Shown here: positions 53,411-64,000 of the stretch, piece by piece | Numbering within the stretch: position 1 is the stretch's first letter | How the letters are laid out: each line of letters begins with the position of its first letter | Assembly (NCBI RefSeq): GCF_003945595.2 | Contig: NW_024104520.1 | Coordinates: 2,203,501 to 2,267,500, forward strand | DNA: 64,000 nt | Source of the DNA: Pipra filicauda | Taxonomy: Eukaryota > Chordata > Aves > Passeriformes > Pipridae | Reading direction: 5' to 3' | Made by a program: the position numbers and the translations under genes | Notes under the pieces: model-generated | The model's input: only the letters and a program-made list of their open reading frames with translations | Told to the model about the DNA's origin: nothing | Database searches by the model: none

Positions 53411-56400
53411 TCTTGTTCTTTGGCCTGTCTCACTGAATTGCCAGTCGCTGCTCTTTACAAGTGCAGAGGTCAGGAGCTTTCGTTCACCCTCAGGGAAGAG
53501 GATGGTGTGCAGCTGGGTCCAATGTGGCCAGTGATTGGGCAGCTGGGCTGTGATCAGCTATGTAGGACCTCAAGTTTGGATAATGCCTTTGAGACTCCTC
53601 TGTCAAACAGAGTCAGACCTGGAAAGCAAGATAAAAAGTGTGTGAAGAGGAGAGGAAAAGGAAAGAAAGAATGATGTCACAAGAACTTAAGTTCCTGAGG
53701 AAACAAGGTTGATACTTAGACCACACATCACCTTCGTATTTGATTTACTTGACGTTCTGTAAGATTTATTTTCAAGAAACTGGTCAAAGAAGAAAAGTAG
53801 GGCTGAAAAATTTCTGCATGAGAGCATTTTCAAAGACTATTCCTTAAACATTTATGAAGAGAAGCCACGAGGCTGCACAGGAAATTCAAACTGAAATTCT
53901 ACATCAACAGAATGTTTTCAGAAGACGAGAAAAGTCTCAGTGTACTCTCATTTCAGAATATGATCTCCTTTTCATAATCACTCTCAGGGTCCCCCATAAT
54001 ACCTATTTCAGGCTTTTTCTGAAGTATATAACAAGGCACATAACAATGAATAGCACTTATACATAATAAGTTACCTGATAAGGTATCGCTTTGGGCCCAA
54101 CAGGATTTGTGAGATTGTACAGTAGGTAGCAAACTTAGTAATTAGTAAAGTAAATAGAAAATTTAGCTTTTACTATCTTCAGGTATTTTATATCCCTTAC
54201 TTTGGGGGGGGAAATAAACTAGACTCTGATATTCATTTTCATGTTTACAACAGTAGTTAATGTCCTCTATACCTCTAAAAGAGTAGTTATGAATTTAAAA
54301 TTTTTTAATCTATATAGTAGAAAGTAATTTACCAATATCAACTTGAGGTTTTAATACAGATATTAGAAACACAAACATAGCACAGTAGCATTTTATATTG
54401 TATAAAACTGTGCCTGTCTGATCAATAATGTATTCCTTCTTAATTATTCAATATTATTTAGTGAAAATTTTATGCCTACTGGAATATTAATATGATATAA
54501 CAACTGTAAATACACCCATTTAAATTGAAATAATTTAGCAAAAGTTTAATAGAAAGTTTTGATGCATTGATAGTCATGACAAACCAAAGTAATCCATTGA
54601 ACTGCAAAATAAAGTCAAGGAATTATAAAACTCCTAAAGAATTGCAGGAAAATTATCTTTATAAATCATATACTTGATTTTTTTGCTTTCAAATGCTATT
54701 GTCTATACAAATGATATATAATAAACATTCAAAAATATTCTGGGTTTCTATTTATTTTTCATGCCCTGTGTATAACTTTTCTATTTCTTGGAGCTTTTAG
54801 GAAAAGCAGATGCTCCTGTTTAGTGCTATAGAATGTATATCTCAGATCTCCAGGAATTTAGATTTTCTTTTAATTGAAAAGGCTCATTCCAACTGGAATA
54901 TATACTACATGATGAATTCCTGGGAGAACCATGAAAGCACTAACAAGCTCCTGGATACATTTCATGTAAGGATGATAACAGCACTGAGCAGACAACCTTC
55001 ACAGTAAGGAAGTGCTTCAGATCCATTGTAGGCTTCAGGCTGTGACTACAGTCCTGGATTCACTGATCTTGATAGCGAAAGGTCTTCTGAGGGGCCCTCG
55101 TTGCACAGCAGTGCAGGGAGGGCATCTCAGTGTATGTCCCTTCTGCTGTAGGTGGCTGACCACAGCCGCCCATGATACCTGGGCAAACATGGAGCAAGGA
55201 AAGGTGAAAACAAACGTCACAGAAACTGCCAAGAAGCAGGAATGGAAGTGTTCACAGTACTTTTTGAAATTCTGCTTCATGCTAATACCATTATGTGTTC
55301 ATTTGGAAATTAAAAAGAAAAAAAAGAGAAAAAAGAAGAGTAAAGAAACCTCTCTCTCCACCAAAAATAACTAAGTAATGCTGCAGAATAGGAGATAAAG
55401 GAAATTTGTGACCTACAGATATCTGAGAATTATGAATACTCTTAAATGTGTGAACTTGGAATACTCTCAAAAAAATTGGAAATTTATCTGGTCGAGTGAT
55501 CCTTTGGGTAAGGTATCTAGTTAACTAAAACATACAGAATCTGCATCTCCCAATACTGAGGCTGCCTCTATGAGGACTACCTCAGGTAGTACCACAACAC
55601 ATCCAATCACGCCTTGTTGACATTAATGCTGTGTGGGGCTGTTCTCAGAGTTAATGCACATGCTTTTAAGCTACTTTGCTCAATGGAACCTACAGAAGTG
55701 TGAAAATATGAAAAGATAAAAAGGAGATGAAATAATTAGAAAGGAGATAAAAATCACAGTAACAAAAGAGAGGAGGGAAAATGGATTGTACTATGTTTCC
55801 CCTTTCACCATTCGAATATATTGCTGTTGTATTGCTAGAAATGGCTATTTTCACTACAGTGGCACCTTATCTTCACAGCTAGATGTTTCAGACTGTCAGA
55901 ATGTAATAGGCCTTACTAAACTGCTGCTGGTGATAAGAGATGATGCTTAAAACCCAGACCCAAATAAAGCAAACAGAAAATGGGTATTCCTCTCTCATAG
56001 ATGTGATATTAGGAATAAAGCAAAAGACTAGACAACTTAAAATAACAGATATTATAAAGAATGCCGTAAACTGCTTAGAGATATGCTAATGGTGGTAGGC
56101 TGAGCTATCCCAGCCATAGGATGCCCTCTTGCATATGCCTATGCTTAGACAGGGGGCTGTTGCTGATCAGATCTGGACTTTAATTTTTTGTAACACTTAA
56201 TAAAATTCTTTTTTAATTTTTATCTCAGGTATTTTTTTTTCCTTCAATATATGAATAAAATCAAAGTATTGGAAAGAGATAATGAGCTATAAGAGGATAA
56301 CTGTACAGGACACCAACCTATTAAGGTAGACCAATGACCTCTGAAGGCTGGCCATTTCAGAGTGAAAAAAATTATGCAATTTAGAGAACAAAGACAGTAC

Positions 56401-57670
56401 CCAAAGTTATCCCTGTGGGACTTCTCTTCCAGTTCTTCTCTTTCCTAGACAGAAATTATTAAGTCTTAACCCTTTGTTTTCTTTCAGCCAGTTTTCAAAT
56501 CATAAAAAAATGTTTCCTGCATTGAAAGTCTATGTGGATGTCAGCTTTGTTCCTGCGAAGGCTTTTAGTGTGGAATCTTCTCAAGTGCTTCTGAAAGATC
56601 CAAATACCTCATGTACACTGAATCCTCTTTATCCATGCATCTATTTACATGCTAAAAAACTGCTAGGAGCTTAGTGAGACAGCGTTGTTCTTCATGAAAT
56701 CCATACTGACTCCAGAGCTCTTCTTGGTTATAGGTTCTTCCCTTTTACCAGGGAACGTAGTCATAGTCACCAGTTTCCAGAAACCCCTTTAAGACCTTGA
56801 GACAGGAAAAATTGCTGCAAACCATTCCTTTTCATTTACTTTTTTTTTTTAATATGAAAGAGTTAACAAATATTTAAGGGTTTGCATCAGTGTTTCCATG
56901 TGTTGCATGGAAGTCTCTCCAAGCACCCCAATATCTGAGTTGAGAAGGGAAAAAAGGAGGGAGGGAAAAGAAAAAAAATAATACTCTCTTATACACTCCG
57001 AATGTTCTCCCATTTTTATTATAGTGCTTATGGAAAAAACTGAAAGTAACATCTCTAGTACAAGAGCAGTGGAGCTACTGTGTTTGTCATTAAGGTTTAA
57101 ATTGATAAATACTATAATTATAGTTAGCAGTAAGCAATATGAGCAGTAAGCATATCCACTTGTTCAAATCCTGCAGTGTTTGCCTATGTGAGACACCCTG
57201 AGAATTCTAATTTAAGGCTTTGAGTCACCTCTAAGGTAGGGAAGTAGAGTTATTTGTTATAAAGGGAGGCACAATACTGTAATTACTTTTTATGCCACTG
57301 TCAGCATCTTTAATAAGTATCTGTGCTCTCCTCAGTATGTGTACTAAACCTTGATGTCATCAGTATAGAATAAAATTGACATTTCTTTGTCCCACTTTGT
57401 CCTTTCTGCTAAAGTTGTACAGCTAAAATTGAGATAGAGATACTGTTTTCTAACTAATGAAGAGAAACATGCTATTTTATTTATTTGTGGCATTATTGTG
57501 TACATAACACAGGACCCATCAGGAACAGATTTTGTGTTTTGCAGAGTGCTCATCTAATAGTCATGCATAGTAGTGGAAATATAACCTCAGGCCTATTTTT
57601 TTTTTCTGTTCTTCTGATCTGTGTCAAAATTTTGTCTGTCCTACAGGTATTGACCTCCTTTTTGCTTTCA

Positions 57671-57714
57671 AACTGTATAAACACAATAAATTAACTGTAT
57701 AACACAATAAATTA
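57671..57714. repeat. Short tandem duplication, about 22-bp period
   Basis: AACTGTATAAACACAATAAA followed by TT is repeated as AACTGTATAACACAATAAA with two bases deleted. Each copy carries an AATAAA. Confidence 0.8.
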
Positions 57715-58694
57715 AACTCAGAATAACTATTGCTAACTTCAATCTCAGCATTTGTTACTTCTGTTTCAACCTGTATAATCGTTTATGTGACCCTAATCTT
57801 GTCTCCTTCTTTCCATTTCCCCTTTTCATTTAACCTTTTCAGAAAAATCTCATCTCCTTTTATGTCTCACTTTCTCTTGAATTTTAGACTGTCACAACTC
57901 TAGCAGCACTACAACCTCAATAGCCGTGGTAGTTAGTGGATGGCAAAACCAGTAGCAGTTTGAAGGACTTTCTGAATAAGTGATCAGATGTATTCACACT
58001 GTGATCATTTAGTTTCTCCCTTTCAGAGTATAGGCCATAGGTCATCCTCAACTTTCCACCTGAAATGAAAGAAAATACTCAGTCTTGATTTTTAAATTGC
58101 CAACAGGAACCTGTGTAACCTGTTCTAATTACTTCCTCTCACAGTTAAAAATGTGAACCTGATTAAAAGGCTGTGTTTGTCTAACTTCAGCTGCCAGCCA
58201 TAGGATCTTGTAATATTGCCAGCTACTAGGCTGAAAGCTCATTATCAATACCATTATAAATTTAATTGATCTTTTGCTGCTGCTTTAAGATGAAGCTCTT
58301 AAGAGGTATTTCTAACTATGCTGTAAAGTCATGTGAAACATTACTCACTGCAGCCAGTCATTTGATGCATGGCTCTCCCTCAACATTTACTTGGAAAAGT
58401 GGGTGTACAAAAAGTGCAACTGGACTGAGAATGGATGAGGCAGGTCTGCTAGTGAGTAACTCCTACACTGTTCATGCTTCGCACAAGTGTAAATGGCTAA
58501 GTGAAGTACATGCAGTGGAAAATCAGATGCACTGAATTTTTTTTGTCTAAATGCTGGAAAGAATAAATGTAAATCCTGAGCAGCTGTAACGTTTGAACAT
58601 ATTCCTTCCCTCTTTTTATTTGCTGTTTACAAATATTCATGTGAACGTATTATTGTTCCAAAAGATTTTTGGAGACTCTATGTATAGAGACATG

Positions 58695-58710
58695 TATTTG
58701 CATGCAAATA
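58695..58710. promoter_or_regulatory. Palindromic double octamer (possible POU-dimer site)
   Basis: TATTTGCATGCAAATA is a perfect 16-base palindrome holding ATTTGCAT and its reverse complement ATGCAAAT, which overlap by two bases. ATGCAAAT is the classic octamer bound by POU-domain proteins. Palindromic arrangements of octamers are known to bind POU dimers, although spacing matters and this spacing is not the standard published one as far as I recall. Function is inferred only. Confidence 0.4.
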
Positions 58711-58885
58711 AGTATTTCTGTAATAAAAATATTAATACATTTTTGTGGCAATGAATTTGTCATATGCAGGATGGAAAAAGTCCTGTCAGAGATGGACTGG
58801 TGAGGAAAACAGCTCTAACCTTATGGAAACAGAAGTTTTTACTACAGTTTAAACATGTTTCAACATGTTTGTGTATTTTCTGCAG

Positions 58886-59265
58886 TGTCACTGTCTCCCT
58901 CTTCCAGACACCCCCTGTGAAGCTATTGTCTCTCACACAAGGTGTCCTGGGAAGGTGTCCTGAGGTGTTTCCCATTGGTCCTTTGTTAACCCCTTCCTAT
59001 TGGCTGTTGACCCCTTACCTGATGGTTTTTTCTGTGTGACCCTGAACTTGTGATTGGCCCCCGTTGACCTTCCTAAAAGCCTTATAAACCCCAACCCCAC
59101 AATAAACTTCCTCTTTCGTCCGTCCCTCCCTGGTGGTCTGTGTGTGCTCCTTGCGGGGTCACCGGGCCACGTGCAGGGGTGGGGGGAAGAGCATTCACCT
59201 CGCAGGTAATGGGGCTAGCAGCTTAAGGCCTGGTCGTCTCCCCCATCTCCCCAATCCGCTGTACA
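58886..59265 (+). mobile_element. LTR-like element (probable solo retroviral LTR), edges uncertain
   Basis: The middle has the LTR layout: GCCTTATAAACCCC as a TATA box (near 59080) and ACAATAAACTTCC as a polyadenylation signal about 20 bases on, followed by a U5-like CpG-rich part (TTTCGTCCGTCCCTCC, GGGGTCACCGGGCCACGTGC). Upstream are short direct repeats of GGTGTCCTG and CCAAT-type boxes (CCCATTGGTCC, CCTATTGGCTG). I could not find matching target duplications, so the ends (TGTCACTG near 58886; GCTGTACA near 59265) are guesses. It differs sharply in GC and CpG content from the AT-rich flanks, suggesting a recent insertion. No viral gene is attached. Confidence 0.65.
59091..59106 (+). terminator. 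Polyadenylation signal inside the LTR-like element
   Basis: CCCCACAATAAACTTC contains a canonical AATAAA shortly after a TATAAA, the compact U3/R arrangement of many retroviral LTRs. Confidence 0.55.
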
Positions 59266-62200
59266 TTTTTCCATTTTAAAACACTTCAACCAACCAATCA
59301 AGGAAGAGAAACAAGCTCTAAGTATTAGATGACCATTGGCATGACCTGAATAGAGAGTTGCAAACAACTGAATCCACAAAATGTTTTAGGATTTTTTGTC
59401 TCTCTGTCAAGTCAGTCTAAATAATAAGCATTTTTACAGAAATAAATCTTTGTCTACTGAACAGATCAAAGTAGAGAATTTGTTTACTATGAATAATTTC
59501 CTGTTTTTCAAAAGACAAAATTATTTTCATCCACTTCTGATACTGAAAGAATGCTATTAACCATCCAAATATGGTATTTAGAGCAGTTCTTGGCTTTCAA
59601 ATGTTGGTGCTTGCTTGCTTTTACTGCTCCTGCACTGTGAAATCTTATCTCTTTAGGTCACTGCCTTCATTCACTGAGGTGTTAGAAGTAGAGCAGGTAA
59701 TAGTGCTTGGATAGATAAAACACATTCTCAGTACCTCTGTTAAAAAATTAGGACTGCTGGTCAGGAGTGCTCAGACTTGTTCAGGAGTTTTCGGTTCATA
59801 GATGAAAGTACAAACTTTGATATCAGCACATGGTGACATCTTTGATGGGTACAATAAAGTCTTTCTGCTACACTTGTGAGTAGCTGCAGGAATACATTTA
59901 CAGCTCAGTGACTGAATTTGCAAATCTGTTTCTATTTCCATTTACAGCATGAAAAGTGGTGTAATATTTGTTTCTGTTTTAAGAAGTCAGTGGCCTAATA
60001 AACATCTTTTTACTTTCAAGTGGGAACACAAGGAGCAGAATATGCTCCCTAGACATCTATTTTATATGAAACTAAATTGCATCTGATTAGCTTTTTATCA
60101 AATTAATAGGAGGCCATCCTTTGTGAAATAGCCCAGTTTCTAGGCATATAAAATGTGACAAGGCATTTCTCTAATTTGCCCTTTAGCTATTCTTTTGTGG
60201 AAATCTATTTTTCACTGCTTGGAGATTTTAAATATTTCCCAGATCTATTTTGGAAACTGGACAGACCTCATTGTCTTCCTCTTGAATTTTCTATCTGAAA
60301 CTAGCTCTGGTGATGAACAAATGTACTTTGTATGCTCTTGGCACTGCCACTAACAGCTTGAAACTAGAAATTAATTTTTAAACACCAAGCTTCTGTGACC
60401 ACTGCACTGCTATTAAGCTCTCTGGCCTGATCTTTAGCTTTACTCAGTCACAGTTGATAACGGTTTCTTTTTTTTTTTTTTTTGTTTGTGTGTTTGTTTG
60501 GTTGGTTTGGTGTTTTTGTTTTGTTTTTAAGCTCTACTTTATGGTTCATATTACCTTTTCCCCAAAATTATTATTTAACTCAAAATATATTGGAAAATAA
60601 AAAACCTAAGCATATTAAAGGTGCATCCTGGTCAAGTCAGAGTTTTCACTTTATCTGCAAATAATAGAATTTCTGTTTGACTCAGCTGTTTACACCTTGG
60701 TGGAAAAACACAATATTGACAATTTTCTGTTCCTTTCAGTGGCTGTTGTGCTGTAAAAAAACCTGCAGCATCATCAGGCCCAGCAATCAAAATCTTTTAA
60801 AGGAAATACTTGGAAAAGAAAAGCCAGCTGTCTCTCTCAAAGTTTTCCCCTTGGCTGTCTGAAGGAAAGAGAATAAGCTGGAACATCCATTGCCAGCCTG
60901 GGCATTCTATTTGTCTTCTAAAATGATCCTTGGAGTCATGACTCTCTTGATTGACATCAAAAAGCAGATGAAGATCTCTGATACGTAGGAGAAGAAGGAT
61001 GAAGGTGACAAAGCTCAGATGGGAATTGGGAAGCATACACTTCAGATCTTTCCACCTCTCTGTGACCAGTGCTGAATAGGTTTCAGAATACCTGAGAATG
61101 AAAATTAAAATTCGTTTTACATCTTAAATTCATCATGTCAGAAAAAGAATCTAAGACTTCTGTTAAGATTCCAGAGGGCAGAATCCTAAAGCTTAGAGCA
61201 GGAAAAACTAATCATGCAAATACTTCTATCCCTTTTTTTTTTCTCTTTTTTAAGTGCGGTGTTATTTCAACTGCTACAAATTATACCACTGACTGAACAA
61301 ACATGATGTAACTGAAGATTTAAATATAAACCTGGGCTGATTAAACTGCATGCTTATGTGGAAAGAGCAGGTGCTATCAGTAACATATTGAACTTCCTTA
61401 ACTCAGTGCTCTCCAACCTTTGTGGTAACAGCCCAACAAGGACTGTGCTGTTACTAAAAATATTCATCTCTCTCAGGCTTCTTGATTTTATCTTCTGAAA
61501 TTTCCTGTGGCTTCAAGGGAGTTGTCTGTAAGTTATGACTTGCTTTGAAAGTCTGAAACACAATGCTCATTGATAATTCTTGTAAATGCAGAAAAAAGCT
61601 CCTTGCAACCTGAAATACTCAGGGATGGATAAAATTCTGTCCCCACTGAAATCAACAGCTGTTCTGTTTCTGAGAGTGTAGTCTAGGTCAGATTTCATCC
61701 TTGTAAATGAAAACAGAAGATACTTTCTTTGACTTCACTAGACTCAAAAAATGAAGAAGGCTATGTACAAAAATTCTCTCTGCTTTGATTTTGGAGTTCC
61801 AGGGCATTTACTTTATTTAGCATTAGTTTGGGTGGAATGATTTCTTTCAGAAAAGAAACTAAACTAGAATGTGTAAGTGAAAATACAGAGCATACAAAAT
61901 AACTTTTCTGGAGGTGATATTACGGGAGCTCAAGTATTTCTATTTTGTTGTCTTCCTTCTGAATACTGGCCTTTAACTGGAGCAAAAACTTTGCTACTGG
62001 CAAAGCAAAGTTATTCTTTCTACTGAAGAGTAAGTAAACAAAAGTATGACATTGTGTAGCAGCTGTGATATGCTCTAGATATTTCATATATACTCTAATT
62101 TTTCTAAACGCATTATTTTTTTATACCAATGTACCAGGTAAAATATTCATCTAGTGTGATATAAAAATAAAGATTTTACCTTTATGTTGCTTATATAGAC

Positions 62201-64000
62201 TGTCAGATACAATTTTTTATTTTGGTACAGAATTTATATTAAATATATGTGTATACTTATATATAGTAATAGTAAAACTAGGCAAGCATCATTCATCTTC
62301 TGGTATGTATTGATACTACTTTTAATGCTAAAGCAGGTTCCAGTGTTTTTGAGACTAGCTTTTATGGTCTTGAATATTTTATTCCAACGTTAACACTGAG
62401 GAAGGTTTAGTTCACACACATCAATGGTTTTAATGCAGCAACCTTTTCAACTGGATCTAAGACATAAAAATTCTTCAGCTTGCTTGGAAGGCTTATTCAA
62501 CACTGTGAACTTGAGCTCAGCTGAATCACAATGCGACAATGCGAAGCAGCCTACAGAAAACGGAATTAAAAATATAAATAAAAAAATCAGAGCAGAAGCC
62601 ATCACAGAAAGTTTGCCCTATGTAGAAACAAAATGTTGGAATGCTTGAATAAGTTATTGTTCCATGAAGAATATCATATTTCCCTCTTCCAATTTATTCT
62701 GAAATTTAATGAAAGCTGAAAAAAGTATTGAACCTACTGTTTTTCTGGGATAAGACTAAAAGAATGCAATTGTAAACTACTGGAGTTCTTTCTCTGCACT
62801 ATAATTGATTTGCCAGGTGGTTGTTTAGTCTCCTGAGTTTGTGTCTTGTGATCAGGGCAGAGGACTACTATGTTTGAGAAGCAATTCATTATTCTGTGTG
62901 TGCTTGCTTTTCTCTTTCCCCCATCATTTAGTGATGATTACAGCACACTCCAAGATTTGACTAGTTCCTTAAAAACGTGCATGTCATAACAATATTTAAG
63001 TCTTTTTTTCCAGCCATAAAGCCACTTTTTTTTTTAAATAGACTAATCTATAGGATGTGGATTAACTGGGCTGCAGAAAGATTATGAATCACCAAGGGAT
63101 CTCCACAAGGAGAGGAAGTACTTGTTATTGTGAAACTTGCGAAGTATTCTCTGTAGCCACCTTTTTGATGCTTGCTTCCCTTGTTGCAGAAGGATAGTTT
63201 AATGTACAACACTTATTCATAGTGAAGCAAGTACCAAAACAGCAGGGTCCACTAAATGGCTGACAGGCAAAGGGAGAAATGGCCACAGTGAAAGGTGCGC
63301 CCCATCAGATAATAGCAATGTGTCTGCTTCTAAGGGATACCACCTGAAAGGAAGAGACATCAAATAATGTTTTATAAAGGACTCAGTTATCTGGCAAACA
63401 GTCAGCAGGATCTGTTACTTCTTGGTGAGAACTGTAGATTCCTTATCTTACCGTGTGCAATGGTCGAGGACAAAGAACCTTTGAATATAAGTTGAAACTT
63501 ATATTATGTGCCTGTAATAGAGGACCTGAGGCTGAGATCCATGTAACAGAGTAGGATGAGATAAAAGAACTGGAAACAGTATTTAGAAGCTCTTCAAAAG
63601 ATGTATGAAGACAATGATCACTACAATAGCATTTTCTAAAATTTTCTCTATGCATGACAATGGAGGAGAGACCACTGCAGAGTTATGAAATAAGACAAGA
63701 CATTTCCCATTCCCCTCTCACAGATCCTCCCTTCTCAAAGTAAATATCTTCTGTGGTGTCTGAGAAAGAAGAAAATTATCTGGAGAAAAAAGCACATCCC
63801 TTTTCTTCCCACTGGCACAAGTAAATGGCTATAAAGAGTAGATTTTGTTGGAATATTATAATACAGATTTTAGTTGGTTGTGTATTTATGCCCAGAAACT
63901 AAGACTTCACTATAAATCATGTAAATTAGTTGTATTGAGTTACTGAAAGCAAAATAGTCTTTAATTGAAAAAACAGCATGTTTTTACTTACAGCATGTCA
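59266..64000. other. Gene desert to the right edge, no gene seen
   Basis: AT-rich unique sequence. It contains a G/T-only tract at 60468-60528 and TA-rich runs near 62230-62270. Open frames at 60677-60862, 62424-62648 and 63443-63655 are unlike any family I know. Confidence 0.6.
60468..60528 (+). repeat. G/T-only tract, 61 bases
   Basis: A run of 16 T is followed by GTTTGTGTGTTTGTTTGG and GTTGGTTTGGTGTTTTTG, with no A or C. It has the same style as the tracts at 15.7 and 43.2 kb. Confidence 0.9.

Larger units (their letters stand above)
47100..58885. other. Gene desert, about 11.8 kb, no gene seen
   Basis: Unique AT-rich DNA with simple-sequence arrays (47910-48088, 48999-49052) and small duplications and palindromes (52981-53035, 53338-53410, 57671-57714). 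The larger open frames (47880-48200, 53420-53674, 55012-55374, 58266-58535) are translated simple sequence or have no recognisable similarity. No CR1 or LTR is visible here. Confidence 0.55.

Noticed and set aside
53420..53674. 84-codon frame in locally GC-richer DNA
   Set aside because: Considered as an exon or processed gene piece, but there is no recognisable domain and no splice-consistent partner nearby.
55012..55374. 120-codon frame ending in a lysine-rich tail
   Set aside because: The lysine tail is an A-rich run. The rest matches nothing I know and there is an open frame of similar length on the opposite strand.
1..64000. CRISPR array, operon, tRNA, rRNA or CpG-island promoter
   Set aside because: No spaced identical repeats, no clustered prokaryotic-type genes, no cloverleaf or rRNA sequence recognised, and the only CpG-dense stretch is the LTR-like element at 59.1 kb.

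Overview
This is vertebrate nuclear DNA, most likely from a bird and probably a songbird (passerine). The evidence is a set of CR1 LINE fragments on both strands, with the avian 3' tail of repeated ATTCTATG, plus a solo retroviral LTR of a type I recall as common in passerine genomes. The DNA is AT-rich, with long introns, no bacterial-style gene packing and no CpG island.

There is one recognisable gene. It lies on the + strand from the left edge to about 25.8 kb and is the 3' end of ARAP2, a multidomain ArfGAP/RhoGAP-like adaptor with ankyrin repeats and PH domains. Nine coding exons (1489-1563, 2538-2655, 7168-7296, 11451-11590, 14883-14965, 16411-16446, 16913-16976, 21110-21241, 24876-25235) join in one frame with AG/GT borders. 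They give 1137 coding bases, or 378 residues plus a stop. They cover the end of the Ras-associating domain, the complete last PH domain and the basic, coiled C-terminal tail. The upstream exons lie outside the window.

From the ARAP2 stop codon to the right edge (25.24-64 kb) I see no protein-coding gene, rRNA or tRNA. This fits the known gene desert on the 3' side of ARAP2 in other vertebrates (the PCDH7 side). The region holds two CR1 copies at 30.4-31.1 and 40.2-40.9 kb and a small third scrap at 41.8 kb. It also holds two well-bounded solo LTRs, each with a perfect 5-bp target duplication (41928-42392 and 46637-47099), and one CpG-rich LTR-like element (about 58.89-59.27 kb). Microsatellites, long G/T-only or A/C-only tracts, short palindromes and a few stretches that read like conserved noncoding elements complete it. 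The ARAP2 introns carry further CR1 pieces; one lies about 10 bases past a splice donor and another sits in an older CR1 of opposite orientation.

I found no convincing new biological system. The more unusual signals are the CR1 fragment against an ARAP2 splice donor, the two clean solo LTRs, the palindromic double POU octamer at 58.70 kb, perfect short palindromes at 3.28 and 53.39 kb, and candidate regulatory elements in the desert.
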